This document shows positions 42,440-53,062 of a stretch of DNA of 64,000 bases, piece by piece. Source of the DNA: Piscinibacter sp. (GTDB lineage Bacteria; Pseudomonadota; Gammaproteobacteria; Burkholderiales; Burkholderiaceae_C); NCBI GenBank assembly GCA_016706565.1, contig JADJJI010000006.1, forward strand, positions 1-64,000, read 5' to 3'. How positions within the stretch are numbered: the stretch's first letter is position 1; every line of letters starts with the position of its first letter. The notes under the pieces were generated by a model that saw only the letters and a program-made list of their open reading frames with translations, had not been told where the DNA came from and did no database searches. The position numbers were made by a program, and so were the translations under genes.

Positions 42440-43750
42440 TCATTCCTCGTCGAACTGCGCCAGCGCCTGCGCCACGTCCTGTGCGCTGACCCCTTCGCCA
42501 AGTGACGCCGGCACCTCGGCCAGCGCCGCGGCGCGCTCCCGCTTCAGGCGCGCCACCCACTGGCCCGCCTCCTTGCCCTGCGCGAAGCCCTCGCTTTGCA
42601 GCAGCAGCCGGCCCTCGCCGTCGAGCAACTTGAAGAAGAAGCGGCCGTCGGCCTCGCGGTATTGCTTGAAGAGCGGCAGCGCGGCCCTGACCTTCGCGGT
42701 CGCCGCGGCAGGCGCCGCAGTCACCGCAACCATGCGACGCAGACCCACCGCCTCCCGCAGTTGCGCGAGCAGGGGCGCCGCGATCGCTCGGGCTTTTCGC
42801 GCGCCTTCGAGCAGCGTCTCCTCGATGCGTGCCGGGTGGGCGATCAGGTCGGCATAACGCTCGCGCATCGGCCCGAGCGCCTGCTCGATGCGCTGGGCCA
42901 CCCGCTGCTTCGCCTCGCCCCAGCCCAGGCCGGCGACCAGGTCGGCACGGAACGCGGCGCGCTCCGCCGGTTCGGCGAAAGCCTCGTACAGCGTGACGAG
43001 ATGGGCGCTGTCCGGGTCCTTGGGCTCGCCGGGCAGTTTCGAATCGGTGACGACACGCGCCAGCGCCGCCTGCAAGCCCTTGGCCCCGCCTTCGAACAGC
43101 GGAATCGTGTTGTCGTAGCTCTTGGACATCTTGCGTCCGTCCAGGCCCGGCAGCGTCGCCACCTGCTCGTCGATCACCGCTTCGGGCAGCACGAAGTGCT
43201 CGCGCCCCTGCCCGAACAGGTGGTTGAAGCGCTGCGCGATGTCGCGCGCCATCTCGATGTGCTGCACCTGGTCGCGGCCCACCGGCACATGGTGCGCGTT
43301 GAACATCAGGATGTCGGCGGCCATCAGGATCGGATAGCTGAACAGGCCCATCGTGATGCCCGAGTCGATGTCTTCGCCGGCTTCCTGGTTCGCGTCCGCC
43401 GAAGCCTTGTAGGCATGGGCGCGGTTCATCAGCCCCTTGGGCGTGACGCAGGTCAGCAGCCAGGTCAGCTCGGGGATCTCGGGGATGTCGCTTTGGCGGT
43501 AGAACACCACGCGCGAGGTGTCGAGGCCGCAGGCCAGCCAGGTGGCGGCGATCTCCAGCCGGGAACGCTCGATGCGCGCCGGGTCGTCGCACTTGATCAG
43601 CGCGTGGTAGTCGGCGAGGAAGAAGAAGCTCTCCACGCCCGTTTGCCGGCTCGAGGCGATGGCCGGGCGGATGGCGCCGACGTAGTTGCCCAGGTGCGGC
43701 GTGCCGGTGGTCGTGATGCCGGTCAGAACACGGGTGGCGCGGGTGGTCAT
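42440..43750 (-). CDS. trpS: Tryptophan--tRNA ligase with C-terminal DUF1508-like extension
   Basis: Class I aminoacyl-tRNA synthetase. 436 residues, about 100 more than E. coli TrpS. The HIGH-type motif is TPHLGNY (17-23), and KMSKS is at 207-211. The canonical enzyme ends near residue 335. After an Ala-rich linker, residues 354-404 ([20 protein letters not shown] and [20 protein letters not shown]) resemble a DUF1508/YegP-type module. Its role is unknown. It lies 10 nt before purN. Confidence 0.94.
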   Translation of the reverse strand: MTTRATRVLTGITTTGTPHLGNYVGAIRPAIASSRQTGVESFFFLADYHALIKCDDPARIERSRLEIAATWLACGLDTSRVVFYRQSDIPEIPELTWLLTCVTPKGLMNRAHAYKASADANQEAGEDIDSGITMGLFSYPILMAADILMFNAHHVPVGRDQVQHIEMARDIAQRFNHLFGQGREHFVLPEAVIDEQVATLPGLDGRKMSKSYDNTIPLFEGGAKGLQAALARVVTDSKLPGEPKDPDSAHLVTLYEAFAEPAERAAFRADLVAGLGWGEAKQRVAQRIEQALGPMRERYADLIAHPARIEETLLEGARKARAIAAPLLAQLREAVGLRRMVAVTAAPAAATAKVRAALPLFKQYREADGRFFFKLLDGEGRLLLQSEGFAQGKEAGQWVARLKRERAAALAEVPASLGEGVSAQDVAQALAQFDEE

Positions 43751-43841
43751 GGCAGATCGATGAAAACGAAAACGGGTCGGCTCGCCCGGCGGGCGCAGCC
43801 GCGTATTGTCACGGCAGTCGCGGCGTGGCTCTGTCCGCGGC

Positions 43842-44201
43842 TCAGATCGCCGCGGTGACGACGATCTCGATCTTCCACTGAGTCCGCGCCAGTCGCGCCT
43901 GCACGGTGGCGCGCGGCGGGGCGTCGCCGGGCGGCACCCAGTCGTCCCAGACTTCGTTCATGGCGTCGAAATCGGCCAGGTCGGCCAGGAAGATCTGCGC
44001 CATCAGGATGCGGGCGCGATCGGTGCCGGCTTCGCCGAGCAGCCGGTCGATGCTGGCCAGCACCTGCGCCGTCTGGCCGCGGATGTCCTGCGTGGCGTCG
44101 TCGGGCACCTGCCCGGCGAGGTAGACGGTACCGTTGTGCACGGCCATCTCCGACAGGCGGTCGCCGACGTGGAAGCGGTGAAGTCCCTGCGCGAGGTTCA
44201 T
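43842..44201 (-). CDS. RidA/YjgF-family protein
   Basis: 119 residues. The RidA trimer fold is supported by [28 protein letters not shown], and [21 protein letters not shown], which holds the conserved Arg that binds the substrate carboxylate. Canonical RidA hydrolyses reactive enamines/imines; this is a divergent subgroup, so activity is not certain. The ATG at 44199-44201 overlaps the plsY stop (ATGA). Confidence 0.88.
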   Translation of the reverse strand: MNLAQGLHRFHVGDRLSEMAVHNGTVYLAGQVPDDATQDIRGQTAQVLASIDRLLGEAGTDRARILMAQIFLADLADFDAMNEVWDDWVPPGDAPPRATVQARLARTQWKIEIVVTAAI

Positions 44202-44920
44202 GGCTTGGCTCCGTGCGACTCGTCGTGGTGCTTCTCGTGGTGGTGGCTGTGCCCGCGCGCCTGGCCATGACCATGCCTGACGCCATGCTTCGCGGCAGCG
44301 GCTGCCGTCGTCGCCTTCTGCCCGAGTTTGCTCTCGGTGCCCTTGAGCAGCTTCTGGATGTTGGCGCTGTGGCGCCAGATCAGCAGCAGGCCCATCACCG
44401 CGACCGCGCCGGCGATCGGCCCGCCGCCCCAGATCAGCAGCTGGTAGAACGGCGCGAACGCCGCGGACACGATGGCTGCCAGCGAGGAGTAACGGAAGAA
44501 GGCCGCGATGATCGCCCAGGTCAGCAGCGTCGCCAGGCCCAGCCAGGGATTCAGGCCGAGCAGCACGCCTGCCGCGGTGGCCACGCCCTTGCCGCCCTGG
44601 AATCGGAAGAACACCGGCCACAGATGGCCGAGGAACGCCGCCAGCCCCACCAGCGCCGCCGTGCCCTCGCCAAGCCCGTATGCCGGCCCGTAGATCGCCA
44701 CCAGCAGCACCGGCACGTAGCCCTTGAGTGCGTCGAATGCCAGCGTGAGGATCGCCGCCAGCTTGTTGCCCGAACGCAGCACGTTGGTCGCGCCAGGGTT
44801 GCCCGAGCCGTAGGTTCGCGGGTCGTTCAGGCCCATCAGCCGACTGATGATGACCGCGAACGACAGCGAACCGACCAGGTAGGCGGCCAGCGCGGCAAGA
44901 AGGGGGAGCAGACTCTGCAT
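44198..44920 (-). CDS. plsY: Glycerol-3-phosphate acyltransferase PlsY with His-rich tail
   Basis: Inner-membrane enzyme that acylates glycerol-3-phosphate from acyl-phosphate, the first phospholipid step. 240 residues. Signatures are [23 protein letters not shown] (about 39-50), [22 protein letters not shown], and a later [18 protein letters not shown]. Residues 212-240 form a hydrophilic tail with ten His in 29 positions, not part of the catalytic fold. The start is ATG 44918-44920. Confidence 0.94.
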   Translation of the reverse strand: MQSLLPLLAALAAYLVGSLSFAVIISRLMGLNDPRTYGSGNPGATNVLRSGNKLAAILTLAFDALKGYVPVLLVAIYGPAYGLGEGTAALVGLAAFLGHLWPVFFRFQGGKGVATAAGVLLGLNPWLGLATLLTWAIIAAFFRYSSLAAIVSAAFAPFYQLLIWGGGPIAGAVAVMGLLLIWRHSANIQKLLKGTESKLGQKATTAAAAAKHGVRHGHGQARGHSHHHEKHHDESHGAKP

Positions 44921-44992
44921 GGAGCCGATCGGAGTGGAAGCTCCGCCATTCTGCACGCGCCGACCCGGCGCGCACCCACGTTTGTCCCGGGG

Positions 44993-46333
44993 TCAGGCGG
45001 TGGGTACGGTCAGCACGAAGCAGCTGCCACCGCCCTGGCGCGACTCGCAGCGCACGCTGCCGCCGTGGCGTTGCGCGATCTGGCGCACCAGGCTCAGGCC
45101 GAGGCCCACACCGCCGGCCTGCTCCGCATGGCCCGGCAGGCGGTAGAACGGCTCGAAGATGCGGTCACGCAGGCCCTCGGGGACGCCTGGGCCGCGGTCG
45201 CACACGTGCACTTCGGCGCCCGCCGACGAGCGCGCTAGCTCGACCTTCACCTCGCCACCGCCGTAACGGCGCGCGTTCTCCAGCAGGTTGCGCAGCGCGC
45301 GGCGCAGCAGGCGCTCGTCGCCCTGCACCGCCAGCGACGGGCCGTCGACCTCGGCCTCCACACGGGAGCCCTCCTCCACCGCGAGCGCGAGCAGGTCGAC
45401 CGCATCGCGTCGCTCGATCGACTCCGACGCGTCCAGCCGGCTGGCCAGCAGCAACTCCTCGACCAGCGCATCGAGCTCGGCCACGTTGGTCTCGATCTCG
45501 CGCTTGAGCTTCTCGTGCTGCGCCGCAGGCACCTCGTCGAGCATCGACACCGCCATCTTCATGCGCGCCAGCGGTGAACGCAGCTCGTGGCTCGCATTGG
45601 CGAGCAGCGACTTGTTGGATCGCACCAGCGCCTCGACGCGCGCTGCGGCGTGGTTGAAGCTGCTGGCCACGGCAGCGACCTCGTCACGCCCGCTCACCTC
45701 GACGCGGTGGTCGAGTTGCCCGGAACCGAAACGCTCGACACCCAGCTTGAGCGACTCGAGCCGGCGCGTGAGCCGGCGCACCACCGGATAGGCGCCACCG
45801 GCCACGGCCAGGAACATGACGGTCAGGAACAAGACCAGGCCAACGCTGCGCGGCATGGTCGGCGGCAGGAATGGCAACATCAGTTCCCCGGGAGGCGGCG
45901 CCATGCCCCGGCGCATGTCCGGCGGATCGCCCGGGCGCGGTGGCAGCCGCTGCAGCCGCGGGCGCAGGATCCACAGCAAGCGGCCGTCTTCCAGCCGCAC
46001 CGAGGCGATGCGGGCACCCTCCTCTTCCTGCCGGCGCAGGAACGAGTCCGACGCGACGATGCGAGTGCCCTGCTCGTCGTCCAGCGCCATCGGCAGGCGC
46101 AGTCGCTGCGACCAGTCGCGCACCGCCGCCGCCTGTTCGTCGTGAGGTGCACTGGCGCCGGGCAGCGTGCGCTGGAGCAACTCTGCCCAGGCCGCCGTGC
46201 GGTCGCCGAGAGCCCCCTCGACGCGCACGCGCTCCTGCTCGAGGTGGCGCTGGAACACCCAGCCCGACACCGCCGCGAACAGCAGCAGCACGGCCACCAC
46301 CGTGAGGTAGATGCGCAGGTACAGCGACTTCAT
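44993..46333 (-). CDS. Sensor histidine kinase (CpxA-like)
   Basis: 446 residues: TM1 (about 8-28), a periplasmic domain with a Pro-rich end (about 29-162), TM2 (163-184), HAMP, HisKA with NASHELRSPLARM (phospho-His 249), and HATPase (NLLENARRYG, DRGPGVPEG, GGVGLGLSLVRQI). It should phosphorylate the response regulator encoded 19 nt upstream. Together with the CpxP/Spy-like gene the unit resembles an envelope-stress system. Confidence 0.9.
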   Translation of the reverse strand: MKSLYLRIYLTVVAVLLLFAAVSGWVFQRHLEQERVRVEGALGDRTAAWAELLQRTLPGASAPHDEQAAAVRDWSQRLRLPMALDDEQGTRIVASDSFLRRQEEEGARIASVRLEDGRLLWILRPRLQRLPPRPGDPPDMRRGMAPPPGELMLPFLPPTMPRSVGLVLFLTVMFLAVAGGAYPVVRRLTRRLESLKLGVERFGSGQLDHRVEVSGRDEVAAVASSFNHAAARVEALVRSNKSLLANASHELRSPLARMKMAVSMLDEVPAAQHEKLKREIETNVAELDALVEELLLASRLDASESIERRDAVDLLALAVEEGSRVEAEVDGPSLAVQGDERLLRRALRNLLENARRYGGGEVKVELARSSAGAEVHVCDRGPGVPEGLRDRIFEPFYRLPGHAEQAGGVGLGLSLVRQIAQRHGGSVRCESRQGGGSCFVLTVPTA

Positions 46334-46352
46334 CGAGGCTCAGCCAGGGCCG

Positions 46353-47066
46353 TCATGACTCGTCGTCGGCATCCTGCTTCTTCGCGAACACGTAGCCCGC
46401 GCCGCGCACGGTGAGCACACGCCGCGGCGCCTTCGGGTCGTCCTCGATCACGGCGCGGATGCGCGAGATGTGCACGTCGATCGAGCGGTCGAAGGCCTCC
46501 AGCGGATGACCCTTGAGCGAATCCATGATCTGGTCGCGCGAGAGCACCCGACCGGGGCTCTGTGCCAGCACCACCAGCAGGTCGAACTGATGGCTGGTGA
46601 GGTCGCAGGCTTGCCCGGCCAGACGCGCCATGCGCGCGCCCAGGTCGATCTCCAGGCGCCCGAAACGAAGCACCTCGTCGCTGGCCGGCTGCGGCGCGGC
46701 TCGGCGCAGCAGCGCCTTCACGCGGGCGAGCAGTTCGCGCGGCTCGAAGGGCTTGCCCAGGTAATCGTCGGCGCCGAGTTCGAGGCCGACGATGCGGTCC
46801 AGCGGCTCGCCTCGGGCGGTGAGCATGAGCAGAGGCAGCGAGCGGGTGCGCGGGTTGGCGCGCAATTCGCGGCAGAGGTCCAGGCCGTCGCCGTCGGGCA
46901 GCATCAGGTCGAGCACGAGCGCGTCGAAGTTCTCGGCCGCGAGGCGCTCGCGTCCGGCGCCGAGGGAGCCGGCGGTGGTGACGTCGAAACCGGCATTGCG
47001 CAGGTAGTCGCCCACCATGGCCGACAGGCGGGCGTCGTCGTCGATCAGCAGCAGTCGTGAGCTCAT
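46353..47066 (-). CDS. OmpR-family response regulator (CpxR-like)
   Basis: 237 residues from MSSRLLLIDDD (ATG 47064-47066). The receiver has the acidic pair DDD (9-11), phospho-acceptor D53 in LVLDLMLPDGD, and K in LGKPFEPREL. The C-terminal OmpR winged helix has LTSHQFDLLVVLAQSPGRVLSR and SIDVHISRIRAVIEDDP. No clear ribosome site is seen for this start; an ATG ten codons upstream (47096) is possible. Confidence 0.9.
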   Translation of the reverse strand: MSSRLLLIDDDARLSAMVGDYLRNAGFDVTTAGSLGAGRERLAAENFDALVLDLMLPDGDGLDLCRELRANPRTRSLPLLMLTARGEPLDRIVGLELGADDYLGKPFEPRELLARVKALLRRAAPQPASDEVLRFGRLEIDLGARMARLAGQACDLTSHQFDLLVVLAQSPGRVLSRDQIMDSLKGHPLEAFDRSIDVHISRIRAVIEDDPKAPRRVLTVRGAGYVFAKKQDADDES

Positions 47067-47167
47067 GGTGCGCGCGGCGAAGGTGGATTCGGCCATCGGC
47101 CCCGACCGGCCCGAGAGCCAGGTCGAGGACAGGTCGCGCAAGGATAACGTCACGCTCGCCCCCGGCC

Positions 47168-47725
47168 TCATGACTTGGGCTGCTCACGCTCCATGCGCTG
47201 CATGCGGTCGCGCATCATCTCGCCGCGCTGCTTCATGCGCTCGGCCATCTTGGCGCGCTGCTCGGGCGTGAGCACCTTGCTCGCGTCGAGCCGGGCCTGC
47301 AGCATGCGCTTGCTGGCCTGGTCGTGCTGCTGCAGCATCTGCTGGCGCACCGACTCCGCAGCAGCCGCATCGACGTTCGGGGCGGCGAAGATCTGCATCG
47401 AGCGCTCGTGCAGCGCGCGGCCCGCTTCGCGCTGCGCCTTCAGGTCGTCGGCGGCAGACTTGTAGATCTGCTTGATCTGTGCGCGCTGCGCATCGGTGGC
47501 GTTCAGGCCGTCGAGCATGTGGTCGATGCCGCGGCCGCCCCTCATCATTCCGTGGCCACCGTCCATGCCGCCCATGCCGCCCATGCCGTGATGGCCGCCA
47601 CCGGGCTGCGCCCAGGCAGACAGCGCCAGCGTCGCGGCGACCGCGAGCACCATGCTCGACAGCATCCACTTCATGCCGCGGGCGGCGGGTTGCTGCGTGA
47701 CTGCGGAAACTTCGGTTCGGGACAT
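47168..47725 (-). CDS. Periplasmic Spy/CpxP-like chaperone
   Basis: 185 residues with a long n-region and signal peptide (cleavage near LSAWAQ, about 42), then a Gly/His/Met-rich segment (HHGMGGMGGMDGGHGMM) that may bind metal, and an all-helical domain of the LTXXQ family with LNATDAQRAQIKQIY and VLTPEQRAKMAERM. Family members act as periplasmic chaperones or inhibit the sensor kinase. ATG at 47723-47725 has AGGAG upstream. Followed, in the same direction, by the response regulator and kinase. Confidence 0.85.
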   Translation of the reverse strand: MSRTEVSAVTQQPAARGMKWMLSSMVLAVAATLALSAWAQPGGGHHGMGGMGGMDGGHGMMRGGRGIDHMLDGLNATDAQRAQIKQIYKSAADDLKAQREAGRALHERSMQIFAAPNVDAAAAESVRQQMLQQHDQASKRMLQARLDASKVLTPEQRAKMAERMKQRGEMMRDRMQRMEREQPKS

Positions 47726-47833
47726 CTTCTTGCTCCTGGTCAATCGAGCCGTGCGGCCCATGGAGAGAGATGGTCTGCCCCGGGGGTGAAGGAGGGGTGG
47801 CTCGGGGGTAAAGATCTGTGAAAGCCGGGCATG

Positions 47834-47856
47834 AAAAAGCCGCCTCGCGGGCGGCC
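47834..47856 (-). terminator. Terminator after tRNA-Ser
   Basis: GCCGCC (47839-47844) pairs with GGCGGC (47850-47855). On the minus strand the stem is followed by TTTTT (47834-47838). It starts 8 nt past the tRNA 3' end. Confidence 0.8.
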
Positions 47857-47862
47857 TGTTCA

Positions 47863-47954
<92 letters not shown>

Positions 47955-47984
47955 TGGTCTCGGCGGGTCGATGCCGAGCCGCGC

Positions 47985-47990
47985 ATTGTA
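47985..47990 (-). promoter_or_regulatory. Candidate -10 for tRNA-Ser
   Basis: TACAAT on the minus strand about 30 nt upstream of the mature tRNA 5' end. The matching -35 region (CTGAGC at 17 bp) is weak, so this is tentative. Confidence 0.35.
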
Positions 47991-48009
47991 ATGCAGCCGG
48001 CCACGGCGC

Positions 48010-48816
48010 TCAGGGGGTGACGGTCAGGCGCAGCCCGGGCAGTCGCGCATCGCCGGGCCGGCTCTGCCAGACCTGCCCCGGCGCCATCGGCCAGGCATCG
48101 GTCAAGGTGCCGGTGGTGACGACGTCGCCGGCGCCGATTGGCCAGGCCGGCGTGCGCTGGGCCATCGCATCGACCCACAGGCGCAGCGCGTTCAGCGGGC
48201 CGCCGAGCACGTTGCGGCCATGGCCGGTCTCGAGCTCGCGGCCGTCGCAGGACAGCGTGAGTTCGAGCGCGGCCAGCTCCTCGCCGAGTCGCTTGAAAGC
48301 GTCGACCGGAACGCGCGGCCCGACGAGCAAGCGGCCATGCAGTGCGAAGTCGGCCACGGTATCGGCCGCCGTGAAACGCCAGCCGTCGAAATGCGTGTGG
48401 ACGATCTCGTAGCCATGGGCCACCCAGGCCAGGCAGCCGGTCAGCTCGGCTTCGTTCATGCCGGCGCGCGGCGCGGCCCGAAAGCCGAACACGATTTCCG
48501 GCTCCAGGCGCGGCTGCACCAGGCCTTGCAGCGAGGTCGTGGCCTCGGTGCCTTCGAGCAACCGCAGCGTGCGCTCCCATACCGGCGCCCAGATCGGCTC
48601 GAAGACGTTGTAGCGGGGCCAGATCGTGCGGTTGGTGAAGCCGATCTTGTAGCCACGCGCCCGTTCGCCGCGCGCCAGTCGCGCCAGGCGCAGCTGGTCG
48701 CCGACTTCGTAGGCCTCGGGCACCGTCAGCCCACCGGCACGCCCGCTGGGCAGCGTGAGCAGCCGGGCATCGTCGTAGGCCGCGAGCAGTTCGCCGGCCA
48801 GGCCCTGAGCCGGCAT
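48010..48816 (-). CDS. 2-keto-4-pentenoate hydratase-like protein (FAH superfamily)
   Basis: 268 residues from the ATG at 48814-48816, 4 nt after serS. KIGFTNRTIWPRYNVFEPIW, the metal-binding LEPEIVFGF and ELTGCLAWVAHGYEIVHTHFDGW, and GDVVTTGTLTDAWPM match the MhpD/hydratase-decarboxylase branch of the fumarylacetoacetate hydrolase superfamily. Those enzymes work in meta-cleavage of aromatics, but no ring-cleavage genes are nearby, so the substrate is open. Confidence 0.82.
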   Translation of the reverse strand: MPAQGLAGELLAAYDDARLLTLPSGRAGGLTVPEAYEVGDQLRLARLARGERARGYKIGFTNRTIWPRYNVFEPIWAPVWERTLRLLEGTEATTSLQGLVQPRLEPEIVFGFRAAPRAGMNEAELTGCLAWVAHGYEIVHTHFDGWRFTAADTVADFALHGRLLVGPRVPVDAFKRLGEELAALELTLSCDGRELETGHGRNVLGGPLNALRLWVDAMAQRTPAWPIGAGDVVTTGTLTDAWPMAPGQVWQSRPGDARLPGLRLTVTP

Positions 48817-48820
48817 GGGC

Positions 48821-50149
<1,329 letters not shown>

Positions 50150-50158
50150 TCAGTGACC

Positions 50159-50365
50159 TCAGGATTGTAGGCAGGCCGCCTGGCGCTCCGGGGCAGCACT
50201 CTGCGGCAGGGCCGCACGAAGATGGCTCATCGCGCAGTCGGCGCAGCGTCCGCACTGCGTGGCCACGCCGAGCTCGAACTGCAGGCATTCGAGGCTCACG
50301 GCTCCTTCCGCCGCAGCCTGGCGGATCTGGTGGTCGGAGATGCGGCGGCAGACGCAGACGATCAT
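50159..50365 (-). CDS. bfd: Bacterioferritin-associated ferredoxin
   Basis: 68 residues binding a 2Fe-2S cluster through MIVCVC (CxC) and CGRCADC (CxxC). Bfd docks on bacterioferritin and passes electrons that reduce and release stored iron. It lies 7 nt after bfr, so the pair is an operon. Confidence 0.92.
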   Translation of the reverse strand: MIVCVCRRISDHQIRQAAAEGAVSLECLQFELGVATQCGRCADCAMSHLRAALPQSAAPERQAACLQS

Positions 50366-50372
50366 GGCGCGC

Positions 50373-50849
50373 TCAGGCGGGGTCGCCCATCATGGATTGC
50401 AGGTAGTTCGGCAGGCCGACCTTGCCGATCAGCTCGATCTGCGTCTCGAGGAAGTCGATGTGCTCCTCGGTGTCGTCGAGGATCGCCTGCAGGATGTCGC
50501 GCGAGACGTAGTCGCGCACCGCTTCGCAATGGGCGATGCCGTCCTTGATGGTGGACTGCGCGCCCTGCTCGAGCTGCAGGTCGCAGGCCAGCAGCTCGGG
50601 CACGTTCTCGCCGATCAGCAGCTTTCCCAGGTCCTGCAGGTTGGGCAGGCCGTCGAGCGTGAACACACGCTCCATCAGGCGATCGGCGTGCTTCATCTCG
50701 CCGATGGACTCCTCGTATTCCTTCTTCGCCAGCTTGTCCAGGCCCCAGTGCTTGAGCATGCGGTAGTGCAGGAAGTACTGGTTGGTGGCGGTCAGCTCGT
50801 TCTTGAGCTGGGCGTTCAGATGGACGATGACCTGCGGGTCGCTCTTCAT
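50373..50849 (-). CDS. bfr: Bacterioferritin
   Basis: 24-mer iron-storage protein with ferroxidase sites. 158 residues from MKSDPQVIVHLNAQLKNELTA (ATG 50847-50849). Ferroxidase ligands are present in NELTATNQYFLHYRM, YEESIGEMKHADRLMERV (the Met is the heme axial ligand of Bfr) and LDDTEEHIDFLETQ. A 12-codon upstream extension lacks family similarity. Its promoter region holds a Fur-like box shared with feoA. Confidence 0.95.
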   Translation of the reverse strand: MKSDPQVIVHLNAQLKNELTATNQYFLHYRMLKHWGLDKLAKKEYEESIGEMKHADRLMERVFTLDGLPNLQDLGKLLIGENVPELLACDLQLEQGAQSTIKDGIAHCEAVRDYVSRDILQAILDDTEEHIDFLETQIELIGKVGLPNYLQSMMGDPA

Positions 50850-50892
50850 ACGTTTTCCCTGGGTGCGGCTGCGGGGTGGCACCACTATAGTT

Positions 50893-50911
50893 GATAATGG
50901 TTCGCATTTGC
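50893..50911. promoter_or_regulatory. Fur box in the bfr/feoA divergent promoter
   Basis: GATAATGGTTCGCATTTGC matches 13 of 19 positions of the Fur consensus, with both half-site cores (GATAATG and CATT). It lies 15 nt before feoA and 43 nt before bfr. Fur with Fe2+ would repress feoAB directly; the effect on bfr is less certain. Confidence 0.7.
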
Positions 50912-50926
50912 AATAGACTCCGCACC

Positions 50927-51169
50927 ATGCGCCTCACCGAACTCGCCGACAACGCCGAAGCCTGGGTGACAGGGGTGATTGCGGCCTCGCCCGAACTGGA
51001 TGCCGGCGACCTGCGGCGGCTCGGCGAGCTCGGCTTCATCTCCGGGGAGCCGGTGCGCCTGCTGCGCCGGGGCCCCGGCGGGCGGGAGCCGCTGGCGGTG
51101 CAGGTCGGCGACACGCTGTTCGCCTTGCGCTGGCTGGAAGCGCAGTGCATCGAGGTCGAGCCGGCCTGA
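50927..51169 (+). CDS. feoA: Ferrous iron transport protein A
   Basis: 80-residue SH3-like cytoplasmic protein that modulates FeoB. From MRLTELADNAEAWV (ATG 50927); GELGFISGEPVRLLRRGPGGR and VGDTLFALRWLEAQCIEVEPA match FeoA. An earlier TTG in frame falls in the Fur box and is rejected. It lies 21 nt before feoB. Confidence 0.92.
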   Translation: MRLTELADNAEAWVTGVIAASPELDAGDLRRLGELGFISGEPVRLLRRGPGGREPLAVQVGDTLFALRWLEAQCIEVEPA

Positions 51170-51190
51170 GCCTTCGTTCCGAAAGCTGAC

Positions 51191-53062
51191 ATGTCCTCGG
51201 CCCTCGCCCCACGTCCCTGGTGCATCGCGCTGGTGGGCAACCCGAACTGCGGCAAGACGGCGCTGTTCAACCTGCTCACCGGCGCCCGACAGAAGGTCGC
51301 CAACTACGCCGGCGTCACGGTGGAGCGCAAGGTGGGCACCGCCACGCTGCGCAACGGCACCAGCGTCTCGGTGGTCGACCTGCCCGGCGCCTACAGCCTG
51401 AACCCGGCCACGCCAGACGAGCAGATCACGCTCGAGGTGATCGAAGGCCGGCGAGCGGGCGAAGACGCCCCCGACGCGATCGTCGCCGTGGTCGACGCCA
51501 CCAACCTGCGCATGAACCTGCGGCTGGTGCTCGAACTCCGGCGCCTGGGCCGCCCGATGCTGGTCGCACTGAACATGGCCGACGTGGCGCGCTCGCAGGG
51601 CTTGGCGATCGACGTGGCAGCACTGTCGCGCGAACTCGGCTGCCCGGTGGTGGAAACCGTGGCCGTGCGCCGCAACGGCCACGCCGGCCTGCTGGCGCAG
51701 ATCGAGGCCCAGATGGGCGCCGCGCAGGCCATCGCCGTGCCGGCCAGCACCGTGCCCGACAGTGCCGAGCTGCAGCGCGAGGTGCGGCGCGTGCTCGCCA
51801 TCGCCGCGCCCGCTGCCCCGCGCGTGCAACGCTTTCGCCACCGCATCGACGCCGTCGTGCTGCACCCGGTGGCTGGCCTGGCGATCCTGGCCGTGCTGCT
51901 GTTTCTCGTTTTCCAGGCTGTGTTCTCCTGGGCCACGGCGCCGATGGACGCCATCAAGGCCGGCATGGCGGCGCTGGGCGAGGCGGTGATCGCCAACATG
52001 GCCGACGGCCCGCTGCGCAGCCTGCTGGTCGACGGCGTGATCGCCGGCGCGGGCGGCGTGCTGGTGTTCCTGCCGCAGATCCTGATCCTCTTCTTCTTCA
52101 TCCTGCTGCTCGAGGATTCGGGCTACCTGCCGCGCGCCGCCTTCCTGCTCGACAACGTGATGGGCAAGGTCGGCCTGTCGGGCCGCGCCTTCATCCCGCT
52201 GCTGTCGAGCTTCGCCTGCGCCATCCCCGGCATCATGGCCACGCGCACCATCGCCAACCCGCGCGACCGGCTCGCCACGATCATGATCGCGCCGCTGATG
52301 ACCTGCTCGGCACGGCTGCCGGTATATGCGCTGCTCATCGGCGCGTTCGTGCCCGAGCGCTCGGTCGGGCCGTTCAACCTGCGCGGGCTCACCCTGTTCG
52401 GCCTGTACGTGGCCGGCGTGGCCTCGGCCTGCGCCGTGGCCTGGTGCATCAAGCGCTTCTGGACGCACAAGAGCTACCAGCCGCTGATGCTCGAGCTGCC
52501 GCCCTACCGCGTGCCCGGCATCCGCAACCTGATGCTCGGCCTGTGGGAACGCACCACGATCTTCCTGCGCCGTGTGGGCACGATCATCTTCTCGCTGATG
52601 GTGGTGCTGTGGTTCCTCTCCACCTACCCCGCGCCACCCGACGGTGCCACCGGGCCCGCCATCCAGTACAGCTTGGCCGGCATGCTGGGTCAGGCGCTGG
52701 AGCATGTGTTCTCGCCCATCGGCTTCAATTGGCAGATCTCGATCGCGCTGGTGCCGGGCCTGGCAGCCCGCGAGGTGGCGGTGGGCGCACTGGGCACGGT
52801 GTACGCCCTGTCGGCTGCGGGCGATGCCGTGGCCGACACGCTCTCGCCGGTCATCTCGCAGGGCTGGTCGCTGGCCACCGCCTATTCGCTGCTGGCCTGG
52901 TACGTGTTCGCGCCGCAGTGCCTGTCGACGCTGGCCGTCGTGAAGCGCGAGACGAACTCGTGGCGCTACCCGCTGGCGATGATGGCCTACCTGTTCGCGC
53001 TGGCCTACGCGGCGGCGTTCGTGACCTACCGCGTCACGCTGTGGCTCGGGGGGCCGGGCTGA
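51191..53062 (+). CDS. feoB: Ferrous iron transporter B
   Basis: Inner-membrane Fe2+ permease with a cytoplasmic GTPase domain. 623 residues. G1 GNPNCGKT (16-23), G2 region NYAGVTVE, G3 DLPGAY and G4 NMAD form the GTPase. The membrane part has two Gate motifs, LLSSFACAIPGIMATRTI and VFAPQCLSTLAVVKRET. Its stop overlaps the next small ORF (TGATG). Confidence 0.96.
   Translation: MSSALAPRPWCIALVGNPNCGKTALFNLLTGARQKVANYAGVTVERKVGTATLRNGTSVSVVDLPGAYSLNPATPDEQITLEVIEGRRAGEDAPDAIVAVVDATNLRMNLRLVLELRRLGRPMLVALNMADVARSQGLAIDVAALSRELGCPVVETVAVRRNGHAGLLAQIEAQMGAAQAIAVPASTVPDSAELQREVRRVLAIAAPAAPRVQRFRHRIDAVVLHPVAGLAILAVLLFLVFQAVFSWATAPMDAIKAGMAALGEAVIANMADGPLRSLLVDGVIAGAGGVLVFLPQILILFFFILLLEDSGYLPRAAFLLDNVMGKVGLSGRAFIPLLSSFACAIPGIMATRTIANPRDRLATIMIAPLMTCSARLPVYALLIGAFVPERSVGPFNLRGLTLFGLYVAGVASACAVAWCIKRFWTHKSYQPLMLELPPYRVPGIRNLMLGLWERTTIFLRRVGTIIFSLMVVLWFLSTYPAPPDGATGPAIQYSLAGMLGQALEHVFSPIGFNWQISIALVPGLAAREVAVGALGTVYALSAAGDAVADTLSPVISQGWSLATAYSLLAWYVFAPQCLSTLAVVKRETNSWRYPLAMMAYLFALAYAAAFVTYRVTLWLGGPG

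Noticed and set aside
50891..50926. Earlier start for feoA
   Set aside because: It begins inside the Fur box and adds residues not found in FeoA proteins.
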